DNA of 64,000 nt from Boesenbergia rotunda (taxonomy: Eukaryota; Streptophyta; Magnoliopsida; Zingiberales; Zingiberaceae), in the NCBI GenBank assembly GCA_024364735.1, contig JAGFNQ010005193.1, positions 372,001 to 436,000 on the forward strand, written 5' to 3'. Shown here piece by piece: positions 33,986 through 43,903 of this stretch. The position numbers and the translations under genes were made by a program. The notes beneath the pieces are model-generated. The model was not told where the DNA came from, searched no databases, and saw only the letters and a list, made by a program, of their open reading frames with translations. Position 1 is the stretch's first letter. Every line of letters begins with the position of its first letter.

Positions 33986-34345
33986 TCACACGCTGCCGCC
34001 GTCCTCATCGCAGCGTCGATCGATATCCCCGGTTGGTCGAGCCCCTCCGTCGTTGCGGGGTTCGCTGAAAGACGATGATGATGAGAGTGAATTGGTAGAG
34101 GAGGAGGAGGAGGAGGGGGCGCCGGTGAGGCGTTGCACCAGAGACATGAACTCGCTGCGGTCGACGTGGATGACCTCAGGCGATACGGTGTAGATGATCA
34201 CCGGCCGTCGAGGCGCCGGCGCCGGGGGTTGCTTATTGATGATCTTGTGGGAGTCATGGCGTACATCGAGCGGGGTCGGCCGGAGGCCTTTGATCTTCCG
34301 CCGCCGCGACGGCGGAGCCAGGAAGCTACAGTCGGAAGGTTCCAT
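33986..34345 (-). CDS. VQ-motif protein (MKS1-like), 119 aa
   Basis: This is a small intronless plant regulator that binds WRKY transcription factors, and in some members MAP kinases, in the nucleus. The VQ signature FMSLVQRLTG lies at residues 66-75 (FxxxVQxLTG). It is preceded by KGLRPTPLDVRHDSHKI (19-35) and PVIIYTVSPEVIHV (48-61), blocks shared with the MKS1/VQ21 and related VQ8/VQ20 subgroup as I recall them. A Ser-rich stretch (78-94) and an acidic, Asp/Gly-rich C-terminus complete it. The N-terminal PSRRRKIKG could serve nuclear import. A TATA box and a W-box lie upstream. The RTE LINE pair begins 9 bp behind the TGA stop, so the native 3' UTR is separated by 6.5 kb. Confidence 0.9.
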   Translation of the reverse strand: MEPSDCSFLAPPSRRRKIKGLRPTPLDVRHDSHKIINKQPPAPAPRRPVIIYTVSPEVIHVDRSEFMSLVQRLTGAPSSSSSSTNSLSSSSSFSEPRNDGGARPTGDIDRRCDEDGGSV

Positions 34346-34467
34346 ATTTTGCGTTACTTCCGGCGCCGGCGATGAGTTAACTAACTTTGAGGAGGAGGTT
34401 TGTGCGAATAGGATCGATGCTATAAAAAAAGGAAGATCGATGGAGTGTTGGAGTGCTTAACCAATTA

Positions 34468-34476
34468 TTATATATA
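34468..34476 (-). promoter_or_regulatory. TATA box of the VQ gene
   Basis: The minus strand reads TATATATAA 123 bp before the ATG, in the context GCTTATATATAATAATTGG. The distance allows a 5' UTR of roughly 90 bp. Confidence 0.6.
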
Positions 34477-34529
34477 AGCTTAACAAACAAGAAGAAGAAG
34501 AAACAAACAATCATGTGAATGTCGTGGCT

Positions 34530-34535
34530 TTGACT
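34530..34535. promoter_or_regulatory. W-box upstream of the VQ gene
   Basis: TTGACT (W-box TTGACY, read on the plus strand) lies about 55 bp upstream of the TATA box, and a second TTGAC core is at 34553. WRKY factors bind such sites, and VQ proteins are WRKY partners, so WRKY control is plausible but inferred. Confidence 0.4.
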
Positions 34536-34559
34536 TTTGAAAAAGTAAACGAGTTGACA

Positions 34560-35614
34560 ATTTATTATCTCAAAATCTAGGACTCGTTACTGTTTTTTAA
34601 TTGAAAACAGAAGAAGAAGAAGAATTCATCTTAACCTCTTAATTATGTTGAGAACTTAAAAACACCTTACAATTTTGAATAAATTAAAACTAGTGATACA
34701 AATCAATTGGATAGGTATACATTGTGACAATAGACAAATTAAATGCACGGCGCTTTACATGACCATTTCAAGAACCAGATCCGGCCCGGTCGAACCAATT
34801 AAAGAATGAGAAACCCAAAGGTCAAAATCAGTGTTCTCTTTTACATCGGCAAGTAATTAATAATAAAAAAATACAAAAATGTTTCTGGCTGTACATGTCA
34901 AAAATGAATTTAAAAATTTTGGATATTAAAAAAAACATTGGAAGAATTTTCCTACGTGTATTTTTTTTGCCTCAATCTTTGATTAATGTCTTTTGGCATG
35001 ATGTCATCAATTTGAAATAACCAGCTTACACAATTGACCAACTCAGTCGGCTGTGCCTAATTGGTCCAACCTTACAAATTCACCCAAATTGGTTTGACTC
35101 GTCTAACAAACCCAACTTATATGGCCTATCGTGTTCATTTGGCTATTCGAGTCGAACTGTTCGGCTCATTCAGTCTAACTTTTATGCTTAAAATACCTGG
35201 TTTGTTTGACTAAATATTTCTGTGGGTTTGACCTTGTGTCTCTGATCGATCATGACCATTTTCATCCATTCTCACTTCTTCACCTTCTCCTTTCTATTTC
35301 TTTTGATTAATTCCCAGCCTCTCACCTGATCTCTTACCTTTTCAATTCCATTCAGCAAACAAGAACGAAAGATCAAAGCCAACCATTTTGACCGCTCCCT
35401 GACAATTCTTTTTTTTAGTATATGTTTGGATCCTTGTTTTAATTGAAGGCGATATAAGGGGAAAAAAAATAGAATACAAGAATACGAGACAAAATGCGAT
35501 CAGCAGGTGCGCATGTTTGTATCTGACTACATGAAATTGAAAGGGCGACCTCTCGATTTAGATTGACACAGGCATTTCTGAAGTTATATAAATAAATGAC
35601 ACTAACCGTACTAA
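34560..35614. other. No feature recognised
   Basis: AT-rich intergenic sequence with short random frames. No gene or defined repeat was seen until the first copy of the 18-bp target word at 35615. Confidence 0.4.
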
Positions 35615-35834
35615 TTATTATGAGCTCATGTCCGGCAGGATGACTAGTTGCTATCTTAGGCATCCGTGGTTCGATCCCTAGCTACTACGTATTTGTAGGA
35701 ATTTTTTTTTCAAATGGGGCGTGAACCCTGGGACGCTGGGCTTCTAGACTGCCCACTGCGAGCGCTTCCCGATTTACCCTGGCGGCCGGTGGGAAACTTT
35801 CGTATGACCGGGCCGGTCGCCCGAGATTGATTGG
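35615..35834 (+). mobile_element. SINE family 1, copy 3 (3' tail split by the foldback element)
   Basis: The 18-bp word ttattatgagctcatgtc (35615-35632) precedes a SINE body with box A-like GGATGACTAG and box B GGTTCGATCCC. The shared 'aaatggggcgtgaac', 'ctgggacgctgggcttc' and 'gcgcttcccgatttaccc' blocks follow. The expected T-rich tail is missing at 35834, where the foldback element begins. A T-run and the second copy of the 18-bp word follow the foldback at 41229, so the foldback appears to have inserted in this SINE's tail. Confidence 0.75.
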
Positions 35835-36362
35835 AAAAACGTCGTTAAATTTACCAAAGGGCGTACGCAACAATCGGTAATTACCAACGGGCGCACCATT
35901 GTTTTATTTTCACCAAAGGGCGCACTCATTATAGTGAACTTCCTCTTATACCCCTCATGTTATCTATTGCCTTTCTCTTTCTCTCTCAGTAATAAATTAT
36001 GTGACGTCAGCACATGCAACGTGACTTAATTACTGACTTTAATTTTAAATTAATATCTAATGGAATCGGCGCTAAATTAAAAAACGTAAGGTAAAAATTA
36101 AAAAAATATTTCACTTTAAAAATTTCTCATCCAACGTGATTTAAAAATATAAATAAATAATTTTTATTTTTATTAATAGAAATTAATATATTAAATAATA
36201 TTTAATAAATATATTAATGTATAAAAAGTTTTTGGAAACAAACTGTTGGATTTAAAAATATAAATAAATGATTTTATATTTGATTAATAGAAATTAATAT
36301 ATTAAATAATATTTAATAAATATATTAATGTATACATATATTTTGAAAAAACTGACCGTGGT

Positions 36363-36615
36363 AGCTTTCAGGCCCACGCTGGGCCTGAAATATTTTTATT
36401 TCAGGCCCACGCTGGGCCTGAAATATTTTTATTTCAGGCCCAGCGTGTATATTTTGAAAAAACTGACCGTGGTAGCTTTCAGGCCCACGCTGGGCCTGAA
36501 ATATTTTTATTTCAGGCCCACGCTGGGCCTGAAATATTTTTATTTCAGGCCCAGCGTGGGCCTGAAATTTTTTATTTCAGGCCCACGTTGGGCCTGAAAT
36601 CTTTTGATTCAGGCC
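36363..36615. repeat. Palindrome array I, left arm
   Basis: Units made of TTCAGGCCCACGCTGGGCC plus TGAA, spaced by 'atatttttat', are repeated about six times. Each unit is itself a near-perfect palindrome. The mirrored array lies at 40535-40705 in the right arm. Confidence 0.85.
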
Positions 36616-36814
36616 CGACGTGAACTCAAATTTTTTTTATTTAAAAACTATATTAATATATAAAAAAACCTATCAAAACACTTAATTTTAGATTCAAACG
36701 CAGGGCCTGAAGTCATCCCAGGAGGGTTTGAAGTCAAATAACTTCAGATCATATAAATAATTAATTTAATAAATAATAATTAAATATAAAAAATATTTTT
36801 AAAATAAAAAATTT

Positions 36815-37002
36815 TTAGTGAGGGCCTGAAGTCATCAGTGACTTTAGGCCCACTATCTGAAAAATTTTCCCTTAGGCCTGAAGTCATCCGACTTCAGGCC
36901 TAAGGAGGGCATGAAGTCTGATGACTTCAGGCCCAAGGAGGGCCTGAAGTCATCAGACTTCAGGCCCAAGGAGGGCCTGAAGTCAGATGACTTCAGACCC
37001 TG
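36815..37002. repeat. Palindrome array II, left arm
   Basis: GGCCTGAAGTCATC and GACTTCAGGCC words alternate with 'aaggag', giving a chain of small palindromes. The mirrored array is at 40143-40325 in the right arm. Open frames across it reflect the repeats only. Confidence 0.85.
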
Positions 37003-37071
37003 CATTAAATATATAAAAATAATAAAAACTTTTTTAAAAAAAAGGAATAATATATAATTACATAATAATAA

Positions 37072-39228
37072 AATGTTATAGGAGTGGTTTAGGTATATCA
37101 GTGAGTTTTGAGCAAAACTCACTGATGGACCTACCATATTTGGAATTCTGAAAACTCATTATCAGTAGACAGGGTTGAGCTAGGAGATGAGATTTTGGGT
37201 GCCGAAACCTCTAATCTTATCGTATCACCAATGCTATAGCAGTGGTTTAGGTATATCAGTGAGTTTTGAGCAAAACTCACTGATAGACCTACCATATTTG
37301 GAATTCTGAAAACTCTATATCAGTAGACAGGGTTGAGCTAGGAGATGAGATTTTGGGTGCCGAAACCTCTAATCTTGCAGTATCACCAATGCTATAGGAG
37401 TGATTTAGGTATATCAGTGAGTTTTGAGCAAAACTCACTGATGGACCTACCATATTTGGAATTCTGAAAACTCTATATCAGTAGATAGGGTTGAGCTAGG
37501 AGATGAGATTTTGGGTGCCGAAACCTCTAATCTTGTCGTATCACCAATGCTATAGGAGTGGTTTAGGTATATCAGTGAGTTTTGAGCAAAACTCACTGAT
37601 GGACTTAGCATATTTGGAATTCTGAAAACTCTATATCAGTAGACAGGGTTGAGCTAGGAGATGAGATTTTGGGTGCCGAAACCTCTAATCTTGTCGTATC
37701 ACCAATGCTATAGGAGTGGTTTAGGTATATCAGTGAGTTTTGAGCAAAACTCACTGATGGACTTACCATATTTGGAATTCTGAAAACTCTATATCAGTAG
37801 ACAGGGTTGAGCTAGGAGATGAGATTTTGGGTGCCGAAACCTCTAATCTTGCAGTATCACCAATGCTATAGGAGTGGTTTAGGTATATCAGTGAGTTTTG
37901 AGCAAAACTCACTGATGGACCTACCATATTTGGAATTCTGAAAACTCTATATCAGTAGATAGAGTTGAGCTAGGAGATGAGATTTTGGGTGCCGAAACCT
38001 CTAATCTTGCTGTATCACCAATGCTATAGGAGTGGTTTAGGTATATCAGTGAGTTTTGAGCAAAACTCACTGATGGACTTACCATATTTGGAATTCTGAA
38101 AACTCTATATCAGTAGACAGGGTTGAGCTAGGAGATGAGATTTTGGGTGCCGAAACCTCTAATCTTGCTGTATCACCAATGCTATAGGAGTGGTTTAGGT
38201 ATATCAGTGAGTTTTGAGCAAAACTCACTGATGGACCTACCATATTTGGAATTCTGAAAACTCTATATCAGTAGACAGGGTTGAGCTAGGAGATGAGATT
38301 TTGGATGCCGAAACCTCTAATCTTGCAGTATCACCATGCTATAGGAGTGGTTTAGGTATATCAGTGAGTTTTGAGCAAAACTCACTGATGGACCTACCAT
38401 ATTTGGAATTCTGAAAACTCTATATCAGTAGACAGGGTTGAGCTAGGAGATGAGATTTTGGGTGCCGAAACCTCTAATCTTGCTGTATCACTAATGCTAT
38501 AGGAGTGGTTTAGGTATATCAGTGAGTTTTGAGCAAAACTCACTGATGGACTTACCATATTTGGAATTCTGAAAACTCTATATCAGTAGACAGGGTTGAG
38601 CTAGGAGATGAGATTTTGGGTGCCGAAACCTCTAATCTTGCTGTATCACCAATGCTATAGGAGTGGTTTAGGTATATCAGTGAGTTTTGAGCAAAACTCA
38701 CTGATGGACCTACCATATTTGGAATTCTGAAAACTCTATATCAGTAGACAGGGTTGAGCTAGGAGATGAGATTTTGGGTGCCGAAACCTCTAATCTTGCT
38801 GTATCACCAATGCTATAGGAGTGGTTTAGGTATATCAGTGAGTTTTGAGCAAAACTCACTGATGGACTTACCATATTTGGAATTCTGAAAACTCTATATC
38901 AGTAGACAGGGTTGAGCTAGGAGATGAGATTTTGGGTGCCGAAACCTCTAATCTTGCTGTATCACCAATGCTATAGGAGTGGTTTAGGTATATCAGTGAG
39001 TTTTGAGCAAAACTCACTGATGGACCTACCATATTTGGAATTCTGAAAACTCTATATCAGTAGACAGGGTTGAGCTAGGAGATGAGGTTTTGGGTGCCGA
39101 AACCTCTAATCTTGCTGTATCACCAATGCTATAGAAGTGGTTTAGGTATATCAGTGAGTTTTAAGCAAAACTCACTGATGGACCTACCATATTTGGAATT
39201 CTGAAAACTCTATATCAGTAGATTATTT
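37072..39228 (+). repeat. 158-bp tandem array, fourteen units, forward
   Basis: The reference point GGAGTGGTTTAGG recurs at 37081, then every 158 bp up to 39134, with one 157-bp step at 38187-38344. Units differ by few bases. Each contains a 30-bp near-perfect palindrome made of ATCAGTGAGTTTTG, two central bases and its complement, plus 'gggtgccgaaacctctaatc'. The last unit breaks off at about 39223. Confidence 0.95.
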
Positions 39229-39240
39229 TTAAGATAAATT

Positions 39241-40078
39241 GGCTCAAAACTCACTGATATACCTAAACCACTCCTATAGCATTGGTGATACAGCAAGATT
39301 AGAGGTTTCGGCACCCAAAATCTCATCTCCTAGCTCAACCCTGTCTACTAATATAGAGTTTTCAGAATTTCAAATATGGTAAGTCCATCAGTGAGTTTTG
39401 CTCAAAACTCACTGATATACCTAAACCACTCCTATAGCATTGGTGATACAGCAAGATTAGAGGTTTCGGCACCCAAAATCTCATCTCCTAGCTCAACCCT
39501 GTCTACTGATATAGAGTTTTCAGAATTCCAAATATGGTAAGTCCATCAGTGAGTTTTGCTCAAAACTCACTGATATACCTAAACCACTCCTATGGCATTG
39601 GTGATACAGCAAGATTAGAGGTTTCGGCATCCAAAATCTCATCTCCTAGCTCAACCCTATCTACTGATATAGAGTTTTTAGAATTCCAAATATGGTAGGT
39701 CCATCAGTGAGTTTTGCTCAAAACTCACTGATATACCTAAACCACTCCTATAGCATTGGTGATACTGCAAGATTAGAGGTTTCGGCACCCAAAATCTCAT
39801 CTCCTAGCTCAACCCTGTCTACTGATATAGATTTTTCAGAATTCCAAATATGGTAGGTCTATCAGTGAGTTTTGCTCAAAACTCACTGATATACCTAAAC
39901 CACTGCTATAGCATTGGTGATACGACAAGATTAGAGGTTTCGGCACCCAAAATCTCATCTCCTAGCTCAACCCTGTCTACTGATAATGAGTTTTCAGAAT
40001 TCCAAATATGGTAGGTCCATCAGTGAGTTTTGCTCAAAACTCACTGATATACCTAAACCACTCCTATAACATTTTATT
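39241..40078 (-). repeat. 158-bp tandem array, six units, inverted
   Basis: These are the same units as the forward array in opposite orientation. The reference point (CCTATAGC) recurs at 39273, 39431, 39589, 39747, 39905 and 40063, exactly 158 bp apart. The array faces the forward one across about 15 bp of unique sequence, so the centre could form a hairpin with a stem of more than 800 bp. Confidence 0.95.
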
Positions 40079-41228
40079 ATTATGTAATTATATACTATAC
40101 CTTTTTTTTAAAAAAGTTTTTATTATTTTTATATATTTAATGGAGGGCCTGAAGTCATCTGACTTCAGGCCCTCCTTGGGCCTGAAGTCTGATGACTTCA
40201 GGCCCTCCTTGGGCCTGAAGTCATCAGACTTCAGGCCCTCCTTAGGCCTGAAGTCGGATGACTTCAGGCCTAAGGGAAAATTTTTCAGATAGAGGGCCTG
40301 AAGTCACTGATGACTTCAGGCCCTCACTAAAAATTTTTTATTTTAAAAATATTTTTTATATTTAATTATTATTTATTAAATTAATTATTTATATGATCTG
40401 AAATTATTTGACTTCAAACCCTCCTGGGATGACTTCAGGCCCTGCGTTTGAATCTAAAATTAAGTGTTTTGATAGGTTTTTTTATATATTAATATATTTT
40501 TTAAATAAAAAAAAATTTGAGTTCACGTCGGACCTGAATCAAAAGATTTCAGGCCCAACGTGGGCCTGAAATAAAAAATTTCAGGCCCACGCTGGGCCTG
40601 AAATAAAAAATTTCAGGCCCAGCGTGGGCCTGAAATAAAAATATTTCAGGCCCAGCGTGGGCCTGAAATAAAAATATTTCAGGCCCAGCGTGGGCCTGAA
40701 AGCTACCACGGTCAGTTTTTTCAAAACATATGTATACATTAATATATTTATTAAATATTATTTAATATATTAATTTCTATTAATCAAATATAAAATCATT
40801 TATTTATATTTTTAAATCCAACAGTTTGTTTCCAAAAACTTTTTATACATTAATATATTTATTAAATATTATTTAATATATTAATTTCTATTAATAAAAA
40901 TAAAAATTATTTATTTATATTTTTAAATCACATTGGATGAGAAATTTTTAAAGTGAAATATTTTTTTAATTTTTACCTTACGTTTTTTAATTTAGCGCCG
41001 ATTCCATTAGATATTATTTTAAAATAAAAGTCAGTAATTAAGTCACGTTGCATGTGCTGACGTCACATAATTTATTACTGAGAGAGAAAGAGAAAGACAA
41101 TAGATAACATGAGGGGTATAAGAGGAAGTTCACTATAATGAGTGCGCCCTTTGGTGAAAATAAAACCATGGTGCGCCCGTTGGTAATTACCGATTGTTGC
41201 GTACGCCCTTTGGTAAATTGCCGTTTTT

Positions 41229-41498
41229 TTATTATGAGCTCATGTCGCCCTGAAAGCTATGATGCAGCGAAAGGGTGATTAGTTATCTCTTAAACATCCA
41301 CAGCTTGATCCCTAACTACGATGAATTTTGTAGAATTTTTTCAAATGGGATGCGCAACTGTAAAATGTTGAGTTTCTGGACCGCCCACCATGAGCGCTTT
41401 TGGATTTATTCTGGTGGCTGATAGAAAACTCCGTGGAGGCGAGCCATGTTCGATGATACCCAAATTAATTAATCATTCTTTTATTATGAGCTCATGTC
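41229..41498 (+). mobile_element. SINE family 1, copy 4, with 18-bp TSD
   Basis: The word ttattatgagctcatgtc at 41229-41246 and 41481-41498 encloses a 234-bp body. Box B is degenerate (GCTTGATCCC). The downstream body shares 'aaatggga', 'gttgagtttctggaccgcc' and 'gagcgctttt..gatttat' with the other copies and ends in an AT-rich tail. The target word is the same one that flanks copy 3. Confidence 0.8.
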
Positions 41499-41801
41499 CC
41501 CCACCTTTCTATTTCGAGTTCAATTCTACTAAACTTTGTACTTAAAGTTCAATTTCTTGAATTCTCTATTTCAAGCTTAGATCTCTTAAATCTTTATTCT
41601 GAGTTCTCTATGTTTAATTAAGGGGTATAATCGAATCTAACCAAGTCGAAAAATATAAAGTTCAAATTCGAGCTCGAAACGTTATCTTTAAACTTGAGCT
41701 CGGCTCAAGTTTAATTCGAACTTTAATTCTTACGCTCGCACTAAGCTCATAATAAAATTAAATAGCTCGATCTCGGTTCAATAAAACTTAATTTGAGCTC
41801 G

Positions 41802-41804
<3 letters not shown>

Positions 41805-41864
<60 letters not shown>
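41805..41864. repeat. (TA)n microsatellite
   Basis: About 60 bp of uninterrupted alternating TA at the left border of the nested small element. It is expected to be length-variable. A CT-run followed by a shorter TA-run stands at the other border (about 42073-42101). Confidence 0.95.
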
Positions 41865-41865
<1 letters not shown>

Positions 41866-41866
<1 letters not shown>

Positions 41867-42071
41867 GCTAAGGACCTTATCGTATAAACTCATACACAAC
41901 TAATGTATTTGATTTTTTCTTTTATTTGTTTCTTTATTTTTTTTCTTGTGATTACCCCTAGGATTTTATCTTTCCATTTAGGTTATAGTATTAAACAAAA
42001 AAAAATTTTAAACCAAAGAAATAGTTAAAGTTTATACGGAGTTTGCACGGTAATGTCCTTAACATAGCAAA
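41866..42071. mobile_element. Nested small inverted-repeat element
   Basis: The left side reads GCTAAGGACCTTATCGTATA; the reverse complement of the right side reads GCTATGTTAAGGACATTACCG, and both continue with 'aaactc'. The roughly 205-bp unit lies between simple TA and CT runs inside the larger MITE. It is probably a MITE; the superfamily is not determined. Confidence 0.5.
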
Positions 42072-42072
42072 A

Positions 42073-42103
<31 letters not shown>

Positions 42104-42279
42104 GGTTTCTTAACGAATATGTTACGAGTTCACAAATCAAATACTGTTAAGCTCAAGCTCGACTCGATAATATTTTCAAGCTCAAAATCAGACTTGAGCT
42201 CGACTCATTAACCTAATTAAATGATTTTTTTTCGAATCGGGCTTGGCTCATTTATACCCTTACGTCTAACCATCTATGG

Positions 42280-43105
42280 CCTATTTGCTGGTTTTCTCAA
42301 CTAAAACTTATTTATTGGTCTTTCGAGACACACTTGTTACTATTTGATTGATATGATTTGTCAAGTAATTTAGATGGATTGAATTAAAATCTTATCAATT
42401 TTAAAATTGATTAGTTTGTGTCGGTTGCGGGTCCGCATGGATCAGTCCATGGTGGGCTAGGATTGGCATAGGGGTTGAAAAGAAAAAAAACACCTAAAAT
42501 TTAAAATCAAAGTAAAAAATTTAATAAGCTCGTGAGTTAATCCGTTTAATTCATAATTAAACTTAAGTTTTTTCAAATTTTCTTTTATATATATATTTTT
42601 GGTGAATTAGTAGGCTCATGGGTCGGATCATCTAATCCATAATCTATTTGAGATTGAAAAAGTCTCAACATATCAGATTAGTTGACTGGTCTGTTTCAAT
42701 GTACTAGATCATGAGTTATCGATGGACTGACAAATATGATTCAAGTTCATTGTCTATCTATGCTCTTTGATTATTTATTTGGAGATTAATGGTCATTAAA
42801 TAGTGATTAATGCTAGTTGATTGAGATTAATGGATAATAATTGGACGTCTAAATGGTCCCTAATTTTCTAGAATTTTAGTCATAACTTTCACATGAATCT
42901 TTCAACTTAATGGTTAAAATTTTAAATGAATTTTTTTAAATCATTTTTAGCATGCCACGTTATTAATATAAAAATTTATTATTATTTTTATAATAAAAGC
43001 TCTTTCTAATTCCTACAAACCTCAAATCTCACTATTAATTAATTATCCACTCACAGTCTCACATGGTTAATTTCGAGTTAAAAAAACAGACATTTCACTA
43101 TTAAT
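42280..43105. other. No feature recognised
   Basis: AT-rich intergenic sequence containing degenerate 'gggtcggatcat', 'taatccg' type repeats. No defined element or gene. Confidence 0.4.
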
Positions 43106-43106
43106 T

Positions 43107-43903
43107 TTAATGGCGTTGGTTCAAATCATCATATATAACCTCGGTTATATCATTATCAAGTAATCATATAATCAAAGTTACGAGGAATGAAACATATCCT
43201 GAAGTTGTTTGGTTCAATTTAGGTAATCAAATAAAATCTTATTTTTTTGGAGGTAATAATCTATAACCTAATATAACATTTTACCGTATTACTCTTTAGA
43301 ATTTGTTTAGATAATTTTATTTGTTTAGACTTAAGGGCGTCGACGTTGATCATCGGTGTCCGCGTAGGCAGTCGGTGTCCAATACCGGCGGCCAACTGTC
43401 GGCGCCGACCGCCGACGATTGGCGCAGGTCGTCGGCCGCCGGCGATTGTCGCCGGTGGTGGTGGTCGCCGGCCGCCGGGCGCCGACGATCGCCGGGCGCC
43501 GTCGGCTGTCGCCGATCGCCGACCACGGTCGGCCGTCGCCAATCGCCGGCCGCCGCCGCCGGCGGTGGTCGCCGGCCGCCAGCGGGGGTCGTTGGCCGTC
43601 GTTGTCGGTCGCGATCACAAATAATGCCTTCGGAAGTTAATAAATTGTAATGATTATTTTCGTCTTAAATGTAAATATTCGAGGATAATTTTGGGAAGAT
43701 AAGTTTCATAACCTCGGAATCAAGAAAAATCTTACTTTCCTAAGATTTTCCGATTCCTGGTTGCATTCCCCTTTTGCTGACGTGTCGGGCATCGATCATT
43801 ACTTGGGAATCACTGATTATCTAAACCAAACAAGATTTTTGTTGATAACCTTGGATAGATAACTAAGGTTATCAACGATAACCCCCAATCAAACACACTC
43901 TTA
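43107..43903. mobile_element. Tourist-like MITE with GC-rich minisatellite core, copy 1
   Basis: The ends resemble GGGTGCGTTTGGTTCAA and its inverted counterpart (GATAACCCCCAATCAAACAC, then ACTC), bordered by TTA, as in PIF/Harbinger Tourist elements. AT-rich flanks surround a core at about 43335-43615 made almost entirely of CGCCGACCG and GCCGGCGG-type words. The core is an imperfect short-period repeat. Open frames in five of six phases across it are compositional and are not called genes. Copy 2 follows directly. Confidence 0.7.

Larger units (their letters stand above)
35835..41228. mobile_element. 5.4-kb foldback element with inverted 158-bp repeat arrays
   Basis: The outer arms, 35835-37071 and 40079-41228, are inverted copies of each other, starting AAAAACG and continuing through 'aatttaccaaagggcgtac' and 'gtgacgtcagcacatgc'. 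Inside the arms are arrays of short palindromes; further in are 158-bp tandem repeats, fourteen forward and six inverted, meeting at about 39230. There is no transposase and no real ORF, so it is non-autonomous. Long composite inverted repeats are typical of foldback or some Mutator-like elements. No confident TSD was found, so the superfamily is open. Confidence 0.85.
41618..42270. mobile_element. MITE-like element related to 10978-11440, with internal insertions
   Basis: The left end AAGGGGTATAATCGAATC and the reverse complement of the right end TAAGGGTATAAATGAGCC are inverted relatives. The body carries facing 'gagctcg', 'aagctc' and 'cgagctc' words, as in the element at 10978. A (TA)n microsatellite and a second small inverted-repeat element lie inside it. 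There is no ORF. Confidence 0.5.

Noticed and set aside
35660..35690. tRNA gene suggested by GGTTCGATCCC
   Set aside because: No cloverleaf can be drawn around it; it is box B of a SINE present in several copies.
37072..40078. CRISPR-like array
   Set aside because: The 158-bp units are contiguous with no unique spacers, the organism is a plant, and the array is part of a foldback element.
36328..40292. Small proteins with repeated GLKYFYFRPT or GLKSSDFRPS motifs
   Set aside because: They are read-through of palindromic DNA arrays in the foldback arms and appear as mirrored pairs.
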